The notes under the pieces: model-generated
The model's database searches: none
Seen by the model: the letters and a program-made list of their open reading frames with translations, nothing else
What the model was told of the DNA's origin: nothing
Source of the DNA: Pedobacter cryoconitis
GTDB taxonomy: Bacteria > Bacteroidota > Bacteroidia > Sphingobacteriales > Sphingobacteriaceae
Assembly: GCF_001590605.1 (NCBI RefSeq)
Contig: NZ_CP014504.1
Coordinates: 5,146,001-5,210,000 of the forward strand
DNA length: 64,000 nt
Direction of reading: 5' to 3'
Position numbers and translations under genes: made by a program
Part shown: piece after piece, positions 9,255 to 17,436 of the stretch
Layout of the letters: every line of letters begins with the position of its first letter
Position numbering within the stretch: the stretch's first letter is position 1

Positions 9255-10373
9255 ATGGAAACATTTGATTTGCCAATTTATTTAAACAACCATCCTTTAA
9301 TTTGTTGCATTCTGGTATTTGTATCTTCTATTTTAATTACTCTGGCTATTATTCCTTCTATTATTTTTGTTGCTAAAACTCATAATTTATACGATAACTT
9401 CAGCTATTTCAGAAAGCAGCATCTGGGTGCTATTCCGCGCTTAGGCGGAGTAGGGATATACACTGGTTTTACTGTTACTTTACTGTTCTTTGATTTAACG
9501 GATAAAATAACCCCGATCAATTATTTGCTTGCTTCCTGTATGATATTGTCTATTATGGGGATTAAGGATGACCTTCTTGGAGTTAATCCGCGTACAAAAC
9601 TCATCATTCAGTTAATTACATCGCTGATTTTGGTTATTCCAGGAAATACCAGGATCAGTAGCTTACATGGGGTATTCGGCCTCTACGATATCTCCTATCC
9701 TGCAAGTGTTGTATTGTCTCTGCTGACTATCATATTCATTATTAATTCCTTCAATTTGATTGACGGAATTGATGGGCTGTCAGCGATGACAGGCATTATT
9801 GTGAATAGTGTTTTTTCAGCCTTATTTATATATATGGGCAAATATGAATTAGCTGCCATTTCGTTAGCAATGACTGGTGCTATTATAGGATTTATACAAT
9901 TTAACATTACTCCGGCAAAAATCTTTATGGGGGATACCGGAGCATTGATAATCGGATTGATATCGGCCGTTATGGCTATCAAATTTTTAGAATTAAATAA
10001 GTTTACACCAGATCACAATCCTGATGTTTTCCCTGCTCCGGCTATAGCACTGGCTATTCTGATTATTCCTGTTTCAGATTCATTGCGCGTGTTTATTTTA
10101 AGAATTTTAAAAGGAAAATCACCTTTTTTGGCTGATCGGAATCATATTCATCACCGGATATTAAAATTAGGTTTTACCCATATGCAGACTACCACACTTT
10201 TAATTGGTGTTAATCTATTGATGATTTTAATCGCATGTCTCTTTGCCAGTTATGGCAATGGGTTCTTGCTGATAGTTATTTCTCTTATTGCATTAATGTT
10301 AAACTGGATACTCAGTTACCTGATACGCTCCAAAGAACGTGAAAGTTATGCTTTACGTAACTTATTTTTATAA
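9255..10373 (+). CDS. Polyprenyl-phosphate sugar-1-phosphate transferase (WecA/MraY family)
   Basis: A 372-residue integral membrane protein with about ten to eleven hydrophobic segments. Family motifs are all present: IKDDLLGVNPRTK (Mg/substrate aspartates), NSFNLIDGIDGLS, FMGDTGAL, and the cytosolic DRNHIHHRIL loop, which resembles the HIHH signature of WecA-like enzymes rather than MraY. It would transfer a HexNAc-1-phosphate from UDP-sugar to undecaprenyl phosphate, priming the surface polysaccharide made by the neighbouring genes. The exact sugar is not predictable from sequence. Confidence 0.92.
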   Translation: METFDLPIYLNNHPLICCILVFVSSILITLAIIPSIIFVAKTHNLYDNFSYFRKQHLGAIPRLGGVGIYTGFTVTLLFFDLTDKITPINYLLASCMILSIMGIKDDLLGVNPRTKLIIQLITSLILVIPGNTRISSLHGVFGLYDISYPASVVLSLLTIIFIINSFNLIDGIDGLSAMTGIIVNSVFSALFIYMGKYELAAISLAMTGAIIGFIQFNITPAKIFMGDTGALIIGLISAVMAIKFLELNKFTPDHNPDVFPAPAIALAILIIPVSDSLRVFILRILKGKSPFLADRNHIHHRILKLGFTHMQTTTLLIGVNLLMILIACLFASYGNGFLLIVISLIALMLNWILSYLIRSKERESYALRNLFL

Positions 10374-10520
10374 GATATATCAGGTCTTTTGCTGAACCTT
10401 TCTGGAGTTCTTGACAATCTTTCGTGTATTCTCCTCTGTCTGCTAATTAAATCAACTAAAAAATAAGTTTAAAAGATTACATAAAACTCTATTTTTGGGT
10501 AAATTCCTACGAAAGAGATT

Positions 10521-11180
10521 ATGCTGGATAAAAATGTTTTGAATAAAACGGAGCCGAAAAACAGGAAACTAACTGAGCGAAAGCTTATTGATGCAGTAGG
10601 TGAAATTATCCGGTCCACTGGATATACAGGGCTGGGCGTAAATGCAATTGCCAAAAGCGCAGGTGTCAGTAAAAAATTGATCTACCGCTACTTTGGTACA
10701 GTAGATGCTTTAATTGAAACTTATCTCATCGAAAGAGATTATTGGGTCACTTTTTCTAAAAAAGTGAGTGATGCAGCAGTAGCTTCTAATAAAAAACAAA
10801 CCATGATTGAGTTTTCGTCCAGCATCTTCGAAAATCAGTTTGATTTCTTTTTTAATGAAGATGAAATGCAGCGGATTATCCTCTGGGAGATCTCGGAAAA
10901 AAGTAATATTTTAAATGAGCTGAGCAGAAAGCGCGAAGCCATGGGAGAAGAACTTTTAAAGTTAACGGATCCTTATTTTAAAGACTCAGATATCAATTTC
11001 AGAGCTGTTTCAGCAATTATTATATGCGGAATTTATTACTCTGTGTTACATACTAAAAAGAATGCAAGTACCTTATGCGGACTTGACCTGAATACCGAGG
11101 CAGGAAGAAAAGAGATTACTAAGGCAGTAAGAAAAATAGTAGAGCTGTGTTTTGGAAGTAAAAAGAAAAAAGCAAATTAA
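10521..11180 (+). CDS. TetR/AcrR-family transcriptional regulator
   Basis: A 219-residue regulator. The N-terminal helix-turn-helix spans about residues 20-65 (RKLIDAVGEIIRSTGYTGLG, then the recognition region AGVSKKLIYRYFGTVDALIE). The remainder is a helical ligand-binding domain. The N terminus is lysine-rich, as is the C-terminal end (GSKKKKAN). It stands alone between the polysaccharide genes and the lanthipeptide island and is followed by a strong stem-loop. Its target is unknown; repression of a nearby unit is possible but nothing in the sequence shows it. Confidence 0.9.
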   Translation: MLDKNVLNKTEPKNRKLTERKLIDAVGEIIRSTGYTGLGVNAIAKSAGVSKKLIYRYFGTVDALIETYLIERDYWVTFSKKVSDAAVASNKKQTMIEFSSSIFENQFDFFFNEDEMQRIILWEISEKSNILNELSRKREAMGEELLKLTDPYFKDSDINFRAVSAIIICGIYYSVLHTKKNASTLCGLDLNTEAGRKEITKAVRKIVELCFGSKKKKAN

Positions 11181-11183
11181 AAG

Positions 11184-11221
11184 ATACCTCATGGCTAAAC
11201 ACACCTAAAGCCATGAGGTAT
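11184..11221 (+). terminator. Stem-loop after the TetR gene
   Basis: A perfect 13-base stem (ATACCTCATGGCT / AGCCATGAGGTAT) with a 12-base loop starts 3 bases after the tetR stop. No long T tract follows, so it may be a weak terminator or an RNA-stabilising hairpin. Confidence 0.6.
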
Positions 11222-11421
11222 ACTCATTAATGTTGGTAAGAACGATTTCTAATCTTCTCAAAGATTCACACATCACAAAGTTAGATCACATTAATTCTCT
11301 AAGTGGTGACATAAGCTAAAAATAATTCAATTATTTTTAGCTCAAATATTTATTCAAATATCTATCAGTCAGCATGTTGTGTTTTCTTTTGCTAAAGACG
11401 TGGATAAAATTATTTGACAGG

Positions 11422-11622
11422 TCATTTCAAAATTGAAAATTGAACGCTGAAAATCACTCCAAAGTCAACAATAGACCCTCTTCTTTTTTTAACTGGAATT
11501 TCTTCATTCACAGCGAAAGTACTTGCCAGTTGAAAATTCCTGATAGCAGGTGCGCTGAGCTTTGCTTTTTTTGGATCAATCCCCAAAGCTTTCCTAGATA
11601 ACTTGATTAGACCGATTATTAA
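11422..11622 (-). pseudogene. Possible C-terminal gene remnant without a start codon
   Basis: The minus strand stays open from just after a TAG (11623-11625) to a TGA at 11422-11424, giving about 66 codons with no ATG start. The frame has a coding-like composition (charged residues such as KLSRKALGIDPKKAK, then an alternating beta-like ending VDFGVIFSVQFSILK). The ending resembles the last strand of an outer-membrane beta barrel, but this is only an impression. It lies directly after the repeated ABM tail and looks like a severed gene end. Chance openness is a real alternative. Confidence 0.3.
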
Positions 11623-11661
11623 CTATCCATGTGCTTTTTACAATCTGCAGGAGCTTCCTTA
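11623..11661 (-). repeat. Partial copy of the ABM gene 3' end (direct repeat flanking the lanthipeptide island)
   Basis: This segment matches 17092-17131 with a handful of mismatches and one single-base indel; the shared block GCAGGAGCTTCCTTA is identical. On the minus strand it reads KEAPADCKKHMDS, against KEAPADSKIAHG at the end of the intact ABM-family gene. The copy starts where the truncated exported-protein frame ends. Together the two copies bracket lanA, lanB and lanC in direct orientation. Confidence 0.7.
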
Positions 11662-11900
11662 GCCTAGCTTGCCAGGGCAATCATCTTTTCTTCGCCATTC
11701 AATAACTGTTTTTGCCACTGCACTGGCGGTACTTATAGTTATAACTGCACGATGGTTGCCTAATGAATCAGGATTCCAACTGTTGGTTCCAATTTTATAG
11801 TGGAGTTGCTGGCCTGAGCAATTGCGAAATTGATACTTGAAAGTAGAGCAATGCCAAAGATAGCTTTTGTTAGAAATTTTGCCTGAATTGATTTGAACAT
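11659..11900 (-). pseudogene. Frameshifted fragment of an exported protein
   Basis: An ATG at 11900 opens a convincing signal peptide (MFKSIQAKFLTKAIFGIALL followed by SSINFAIAQ), but that frame stops after 46 residues at 11760-11762. The adjacent frame stays open and reads on as a protein-like sequence (YKIGTNSWNPDSLGNHRAVI, then EWRRKDD) to a TAA at 11659. One indel near codon 30 would join them. The GNHRAVI...WRR pattern recalls the N-terminal domain of some exported Bacteroidota glycoside hydrolases, but I cannot verify this. The gene is cut off where the ABM-tail repeat begins, so it is a fragment. Confidence 0.5.
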
Positions 11901-12054
11901 GGTCTTCGAAGGAATATTTTCCTAAGCTGAGAGTATTGATTTTAATCACGAAACACCTGAAATGGCCCGGATTTGGGACTGAAAAATTAAGGCAAATGTT
12001 TGACATTTAGCTTGGTTAGACTATAAGATTGTAGCTTTCATTCAGTCGTATAAT

Positions 12055-12094
12055 AATGCCAGAGTAGTCAGGTTCGATAGACTATTCTGGCATT
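12055..12094 (-). terminator. Stem-loop terminator after the lanthipeptide precursor
   Basis: An inverted repeat (AATGCCAGAGTAGTC with its partner AGACTATTCTGGCATT) starts a few bases after the lanA stop on the minus strand. The stem of about 15 bases with one mismatch is followed by an AT-rich run. It marks the end of the lanthipeptide operon. Confidence 0.7.
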
Positions 12095-12099
12095 GAAAA

Positions 12100-12348
12100 T
12101 TAACAAACTCTAATTCCTGGTAAAGTACCGCAACTTCTTAACGTATCATTATAATCTCCAGGAGTACCACAACTACACGTATTAGGATTTGGTAGTGGAT
12201 CTGCGGTTCCACATTTTGCGCCTGCAGTTTGACACTGATAAGTACTGACGTCCATAGTTACGGGGGCACTTCCTCCTTTTATAGCACTCAGGTCACCAAT
12301 AATCTGTTTATCGAATATTAGTTGTTTTTCAATCTTTTGTTTTTTCAT
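12100..12348 (-). CDS. lanA: Class I lanthipeptide precursor peptide
   Basis: An 82-residue peptide. The leader (1-26) has the Bacteroidota RiPP pattern of alternating Leu/Ile/Phe and Lys (KQLIFDKQIIGDL) and ends in a double glycine (SAIKGG), a typical cleavage point. The predicted core (27-82) has six cysteines, the last being the C-terminal residue, and twelve Ser/Thr, enough for up to six lanthionine or methyllanthionine rings plus dehydrated residues. The core also has three tight Thr/Ser-Cys neighbourhoods (NTCSCGT, LRSCGT). It lies last in the operon, 170 bases after the split dehydratase genes, an unusual position because precursors normally come first. No dedicated peptidase or exporter is nearby. 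Confidence 0.85.
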   Translation of the reverse strand: MKKQKIEKQLIFDKQIIGDLSAIKGGSAPVTMDVSTYQCQTAGAKCGTADPLPNPNTCSCGTPGDYNDTLRSCGTLPGIRVC

Positions 12349-12518
12349 GATTTTAATTTTACAAATGATAATTGGTTAATTTTGTTAATTTAAGTTTTAT
12401 GTAATTTAGTTTATTAGTTTCTGATTTTATACATAAATTTATTTATTTTTATGAATACACGCTATTATAATTCTTAATTAATCATGTTAATTGCCTTTAG
12501 TATAAAAAGGAGTATTTA

Positions 12519-13394
12519 TTATTTTTCTTTATAAGATTCTTCTAAAAAATACCTATGCATGAAATCATATAATATATATTCTGACACGCTATTATCTTTA
12601 ATGAAAATTCGATTTAATGACATATGAAAAAAACTTGTAATAAGTCTGTTGGCTGGGATAAAGGGTGAATTGTGGGCAAAATTAGATATCAACGATTTAA
12701 TCACAAAAGATTGACTTGATGAATCACGTTGATGTAAAGTAAATAGTTTATTGTAATGTGCATCATCTGAATTTAATAGATCGGCCAGCAATTTTCGCTT
12801 ATTTTTGTACCTGTTTGCTATTTCCTTACTGTCCTTAGAACTGATATAATATTCATTGTTAAAGTTTGACTTTAGATTTTTTAAGAAATCTATTCTTTCA
12901 TATAGATCAAAATCAAATAGATCCAAGTAATGATTTATTAATAATGCTGCGTGTAACCATCTGGAATCGCTATTTGTACTGAGGTCAATTGAACTTAGAA
13001 TTTGTAGAACGTTGAGGCTATCATAGAAAAAAAACTGCTCAGATAACTCCATTGTAAAATCACCGTATCTTTCTATCTCTCGCTGGTAAGTATCAATTTG
13101 AATAGAATTAATACGCTCATCCAAGACGTACTTATTAAAAAGATTATGAAATACACTGATAATAAAACCTAATTTTTCAACATTTTTGAGCTTTATTCTT
13201 AACCTAATATGAAATTCAGGATCATTATATCTTATAAAAAAAAATGAATCGATCTCGTTATCTTTTATTAATTTCTTAAGGGTTTTGTAAATTGAATTAG
13301 CAAGAAGATTATCAGCTGTGCTTTCACTTAAGTAAATTTTATAACATAGCCATTCCGAACCAACAATATATTTCCTAGACACCTGATTATGCAT
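12519..13394 (-). CDS. lanB: Lanthipeptide dehydratase, elimination subunit (SpaB C-terminal / thiopeptide-type domain)
   Basis: A 291-residue stand-alone version of the C-terminal elimination domain of LanB. It has the family opening YIVGSEWLCYKIYLS, the FFFIRYNDPEFHIRLRIK core strand pair, and an IQIDTYQREIERYG segment; this last YxxEXXRYG-like motif is characteristic of SpaB_C proteins. It removes glutamate from glutamylated Ser/Thr to give dehydroalanine or dehydrobutyrine. The gene overlaps the larger dehydratase gene by 8 bases, so both halves are made together. Splitting is usual in thiopeptide systems and known in the Bacteroidota pinensin cluster. Confidence 0.9.
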   Translation of the reverse strand: MHNQVSRKYIVGSEWLCYKIYLSESTADNLLANSIYKTLKKLIKDNEIDSFFFIRYNDPEFHIRLRIKLKNVEKLGFIISVFHNLFNKYVLDERINSIQIDTYQREIERYGDFTMELSEQFFFYDSLNVLQILSSIDLSTNSDSRWLHAALLINHYLDLFDFDLYERIDFLKNLKSNFNNEYYISSKDSKEIANRYKNKRKLLADLLNSDDAHYNKLFTLHQRDSSSQSFVIKSLISNFAHNSPFIPANRLITSFFHMSLNRIFIKDNSVSEYILYDFMHRYFLEESYKEK

Positions 13395-15603
13395 TTTTAT
13401 AGAATGAAATTATTAATTCGTGACAATGGTTCTGATTTGTAACATTTTTAACTAAGCTTTCTTCTTTGAACAAAAATTCCTTTAGTAATATTGTGTTACT
13501 CTTAAGTAGCTTATTTAGAAAAATCTTCACAGATAACTGATTCTCAAAATCAATAAGAAGTTCATTATCTCCTTCACATAGCAATACTAGCTCAGGCAGT
13601 TTAAATTTATTTCTAAAGTTGTTTATCGAATTTACTAAAGCATTGGTGTCTTCTTGATTAATACCCTTAAGTGTAGGCTCATTGAACTTAATAAACCAGC
13701 GTGCCTCAAGAACGATACAATTTTTATATTCAATTCTGGGGATGTGAGAAAACATTTTTTGCAGATCATCCAAATAAAATCCTAAATAATTTCTTTTCCC
13801 ATATAATTGGAGGTCTGTAAGAAATCTATATACAGGTATGTTTGATTTTAGACTGTTGTGGGCATTAGGTAAAAATGGTTTAATAATCTTATTAAGTTTT
13901 TTAGATCTTAATTCTATCTTCATATCGTTTGTTAATCTTACCATAATATCCTCAATCGGTATAGGATTGGCTACAGTTGATAGTGGGGCTGAAAGTATAG
14001 GGATGAAATGATCGAAAATATGCTTTTGTTCAAAAACATTTGTTAAATGAATATTAGGAGCATGAATGATTTCTGCATTAATGTAGCCCTTTCTATCTGC
14101 ATTCTCATTCTCTTTTTTAACGATGTCGCTTACTAAATATTTGGTCGTTTTATCCTGATAAGTGAATCTCGTAAGTAGATTTACAGCTGAAGGCCCCCCA
14201 AACCCATTAATGACAATTTTTTTTCCATCTGAAGTTTGCAGGATTTTTATATTCGCATAAATAGTATTTGGGATATCATCCCAGTTCTCCTTTAAATCTT
14301 CAAAGTCAGAATCATAGAGCTCGATTACCGTTTTGTTATGGGTATAAGCTGAAAGAATTCTTTCATGTAGAATAGAGGTCACTGTATTCCATCGGATGAT
14401 ATCGCTTTTTCGTTGTTTTTGTTTTATGTTTAAATTTTCAATGAGTGGATTAGATGATATTTGATGGTGGTTAATTGGATAACCTAAACCTATATCGTTA
14501 TCCATCAATGTGACAATATTTACTTCTCTAAACTCATATTTTTTGTAGAAAGACTGTGTAAATTGCTCTAATTCAGGGTTGTTTATAGCTGTTGTTATCT
14601 TGTTGAAAAATGGTAACAAACTTTTGATTTTTAAAAATGTGGTTTTATCTAAAGTATTTATGCCATCCTTCATTACTACTGTTGATTTTATCGGAGAAAA
14701 ATTAATCAGACCATCAACTGAATTTTTTTTGATATCTATGATTTCATTAAATTTTTGTATATCTAATCCATCACTATTTATATCTTTCAGAATTTGAGTA
14801 TATTTATTTACAATGTCACGCAATAAAATGTTGTCAATTAGTTTGTTGGAAAGTGACACAATTTTTGTAAAATAATCTTCCCTTAATGTGGGTTGTATCT
14901 CCGTTAGAAGAAGCTTATTAATTATTAATGTATCTAAATATGCCAATGCGTCACTCTTGGAATATCCTTGTGAAATTAAATCATCAAGCAATATCCCTAA
15001 AGTACAACCTGTTTTAGTCAGTTTTAGAATTCTTGTTAAATAAGTATTATTACTAGTTATTACCTCTTTAAATGTTCTTTCTCCTTTAGGAAAGTTATCA
15101 AAGAATTCGATGAATTTATATCTTTTGTCATGTCCAAATAACATATTATTTGAATAAATATTCATGTCTGAAAATTTATCAGGTTCTAATCTATATAACG
15201 CAGTTACTAATTCGTATAAAAAGGTATTATCATATTGATAATTTAAAGTGATTTTACTTGAATCAATAACGATCTTGGATTCTTTTCCTAATTCGCCAAC
15301 AGAAATCCCAGAAAAAAGACCAAAAGGTGTACTTCTTGTGCTCATTCGGGATAGATATTTCATCAAAGTACTATTAAACCTCACTTTGTCTTTGGTATTA
15401 ATTTCAACATGATTTTTAATTTCTATAGCTTTAAGCTGAAGATATAGATCAGGTGAGGAAATTAAAATGGCCATTTGGAAATATTTATTTAAACAAAAAA
15501 AGTTAAACATATTATCTTCATGTATTATCTCCTTAATGCCGTCAATGGAATAAACCGGGAATCTTAAGAAATATTTATCGAAATAGTGATAAGGATTCTT
15601 CAT
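13387..15603 (-). CDS. lanB: Lanthipeptide dehydratase, glutamylation subunit (LanB N-terminal)
   Basis: A 738-residue Lant_dehydr_N protein. Recognisable segments are the MSTRSTPFGLFSGISVG block (about residues 85-101), which is the hallmark of LanB N-terminal domains, and later a LVSDIVKK...IIHAPNIHLTNVF stretch and a VLEARWFIKFNEP stretch. These enzymes use glutamyl-tRNA to glutamylate Ser/Thr of the precursor. The elimination half is a separate gene, overlapping by 8 bases. The two together (1029 residues) match the length of a full LanB. The region is strikingly AT-rich: two sampled 60-base lines here are 25-30% G+C, versus 45% in one nuoF line. Confidence 0.92.
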   Translation of the reverse strand: MKNPYHYFDKYFLRFPVYSIDGIKEIIHEDNMFNFFCLNKYFQMAILISSPDLYLQLKAIEIKNHVEINTKDKVRFNSTLMKYLSRMSTRSTPFGLFSGISVGELGKESKIVIDSSKITLNYQYDNTFLYELVTALYRLEPDKFSDMNIYSNNMLFGHDKRYKFIEFFDNFPKGERTFKEVITSNNTYLTRILKLTKTGCTLGILLDDLISQGYSKSDALAYLDTLIINKLLLTEIQPTLREDYFTKIVSLSNKLIDNILLRDIVNKYTQILKDINSDGLDIQKFNEIIDIKKNSVDGLINFSPIKSTVVMKDGINTLDKTTFLKIKSLLPFFNKITTAINNPELEQFTQSFYKKYEFREVNIVTLMDNDIGLGYPINHHQISSNPLIENLNIKQKQRKSDIIRWNTVTSILHERILSAYTHNKTVIELYDSDFEDLKENWDDIPNTIYANIKILQTSDGKKIVINGFGGPSAVNLLTRFTYQDKTTKYLVSDIVKKENENADRKGYINAEIIHAPNIHLTNVFEQKHIFDHFIPILSAPLSTVANPIPIEDIMVRLTNDMKIELRSKKLNKIIKPFLPNAHNSLKSNIPVYRFLTDLQLYGKRNYLGFYLDDLQKMFSHIPRIEYKNCIVLEARWFIKFNEPTLKGINQEDTNALVNSINNFRNKFKLPELVLLCEGDNELLIDFENQLSVKIFLNKLLKSNTILLKEFLFKEESLVKNVTNQNHCHELIISFYKNA

Positions 15604-15665
15604 TAGTAATGCTATATTTTAAATTAATGTCTCTATTATTACCATCTTAACTGGGACGTTGAGAA

Positions 15666-16871
15666 TTATATCATCATAGATTGTTTCCAGTTTAATTCGG
15701 TGTCAGATATCAGTGATATTATACCCAGACCTATTCCTGCTATACCGTCTAAAAGATTGACCTCGTTGATGTATTTATTGTAATCATATTTTTTAAATCC
15801 ACCCAATCCGTCTGGGAAACTTCCTTTCATTAGACCATCATTTAACCAATAATTGGAGGCTTGGCTAAAATTTTTATTTGAAGTTATATCATAAAAGCTC
15901 TTGTAAATAACAGCAATGCCTAATGATCCGTGACATAATCCACTATCTACTACTCCTGTTTCCAGGAGAGATCTTCTTGAACAGCACTTTATCATGATTC
16001 TTTCACTTTCTTTTAGTAAGTCTTGTCCTTTGATAAATCTACTGGCATTCATGAAGGCACTGGCAATTCCTAAATCACCATAACACCACGCCATTCTGCT
16101 TGCCTCGGCTAAATGCGGATCGATTAAATTAATATAAATATTTTTGGGATATGCAGAATCCAACTGATCGTTCCTAGCAGTTAAAAGGAAATTAGTTGCC
16201 AGATCTAGCATTTTTAGGGCTTTTGGACTTTTTATATTATATGACAAAACGTTGGTTAGGAAACTAATTATACCTGACATGCCATGGGCAAATCCTGTAT
16301 CTACTGAGTTTTTGGGAAATCCCTCAAACGTATTTATCCAATAAATACCATTTTGGCTTTTAAAAGAAAAAGCAGAAAGACCATCAATCAAGTCATGAAT
16401 ATAGTTTAGGTATTTCTGTTTTAGTCTTTTTGAGTTTGTTAAATTATATCTTTTTAAGAAGTAATATCCATACCCAATGGAGCAATGTAAAAAATCAAAT
16501 TGACCCTTCTTCATACAACTGTTCATGTTTTCTGCTAAAAATTCATCAATCTCATTGAAATTTTCATCTGAACTAAATTGTATAAAATTGTATTCATTTA
16601 GATATTCAATTGTCCAGGCAGCACCTGCAATTCCACTGCAATAGGTTGGAAAGGAATATCCATTGTTGATTCTGTCAATAATTTCTACTATATATTTTTT
16701 TCCGAGGTCTGAATAATACTCATCTCCTGAATATTTATAATAATGAAAGAGAAATAGGGCGATTCCTGAGATTCCATTTAATACTCCCAGGTTAGGGCTA
16801 TTGAGGTACTTTTCATCTTTTAATTCTTTAGCAATTTGTTTTAGCTTTTCTTTCGCAAGCTCATATTTCAT
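15666..16871 (-). CDS. lanC: Lanthionine synthetase cyclase (LanC)
   Basis: A 401-residue LanC. The zinc ligands are visible as Cys263 (WCYGDLGIA) and Cys313-His314 (LCHGSLGIA), and the catalytic histidine region is AHGMSG (His196); these correspond to the Cys, Cys-His and His of NisC. Repeated G-x-x-G toroid turns (GVLNGISGIALFL, CSGIAGAAW, LLDGIAGIGLG) mark the seven-helical barrel. It adds cysteine thiols to dehydrated residues to form (methyl)lanthionine rings. It is the first gene of the lanC-lanB-lanB-lanA run and lies 220 bases after the ABM gene. Confidence 0.93.
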   Translation of the reverse strand: MKYELAKEKLKQIAKELKDEKYLNSPNLGVLNGISGIALFLFHYYKYSGDEYYSDLGKKYIVEIIDRINNGYSFPTYCSGIAGAAWTIEYLNEYNFIQFSSDENFNEIDEFLAENMNSCMKKGQFDFLHCSIGYGYYFLKRYNLTNSKRLKQKYLNYIHDLIDGLSAFSFKSQNGIYWINTFEGFPKNSVDTGFAHGMSGIISFLTNVLSYNIKSPKALKMLDLATNFLLTARNDQLDSAYPKNIYINLIDPHLAEASRMAWCYGDLGIASAFMNASRFIKGQDLLKESERIMIKCCSRRSLLETGVVDSGLCHGSLGIAVIYKSFYDITSNKNFSQASNYWLNDGLMKGSFPDGLGGFKKYDYNKYINEVNLLDGIAGIGLGIISLISDTELNWKQSMMI

Positions 16872-16902
16872 AATTAATTTTGTATTAATAAAAACAGACG
16901 AA

Positions 16903-16922
16903 ATTCTATAATTAAATAGAAT
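16903..16922. promoter_or_regulatory. Short inverted repeat upstream of lanC (possible operator)
   Basis: ATTCTAT-(AATTAA)-ATAGAAT forms a perfect 7-base palindrome about 32 bases before the lanC start. This is a plausible site for a dimeric regulator, or a short hairpin in the leader. No consensus -7 or -33 element is visible in the 220-base gap, which is otherwise featureless. Confidence 0.35.
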
Positions 16923-17091
16923 CTAGATTGAAGTGCATTTTTAATTATACAATATAATCTTTATTGCTTAATATTATTCTGTTTATTTAAATTATTTTTC
17001 TATTATGATCTTTGTTTTTCTCTTTGTCGATGCTGATTTAATATGGTAAGCTAGTGGGCATGGAATAAATAATGTAGGTAATTTGAAGCGA

Positions 17092-17436
17092 TTATCCATG
17101 TGCTATTTTACTATCCGCAGGAGCTTCCTTACGGTCGAACATTCCGTAATCTCTAACCACGGTTGCTATTCTTAAATGATAATCATTAAAAACGGTCTCC
17201 CGGCCCTGTGCTTGTGCATCCCGGTGCATTTCTATATTTCTCCATTCCAGAATCGCTTTTTCATTTTCCCAAAAAGACAAGGACAGTATCTTATCCGGAT
17301 GTACCAGGCTCTGAAACCTTTCAATAGATATAAAGCCCGGTATAGTAGAAAGTTCAGGATTAAGTTTTGCAGCGATGGACAGGTAGTCTGCCATTTTACC
17401 CGTTGCAGGGATAACTTCAAAAATTACTGCGATCAT
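17092..17436 (-). CDS. Antibiotic biosynthesis monooxygenase (ABM)-family protein
   Basis: A 114-residue ferredoxin-like alpha/beta protein of the ABM fold: an opening strand IAVIFEVIPATGKMADYLS, then IPGFISIERFQSL, ILSLSFWENEKAILEWRN, and a C-terminal HLRIATVVRDYGMF. Members act as cofactor-free monooxygenases or as small auxiliary dimers. Its ATG overlaps the stop of the P450 gene (ATGA), so the two are translationally coupled and probably work on the same substrate. The last 40 bases are repeated at 11623-11661. Whether it belongs to the lanthipeptide pathway is unproven; base composition shifts to AT-rich just beyond its 3' end. Confidence 0.85.
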   Translation of the reverse strand: MIAVIFEVIPATGKMADYLSIAAKLNPELSTIPGFISIERFQSLVHPDKILSLSFWENEKAILEWRNIEMHRDAQAQGRETVFNDYHLRIATVVRDYGMFDRKEAPADSKIAHG

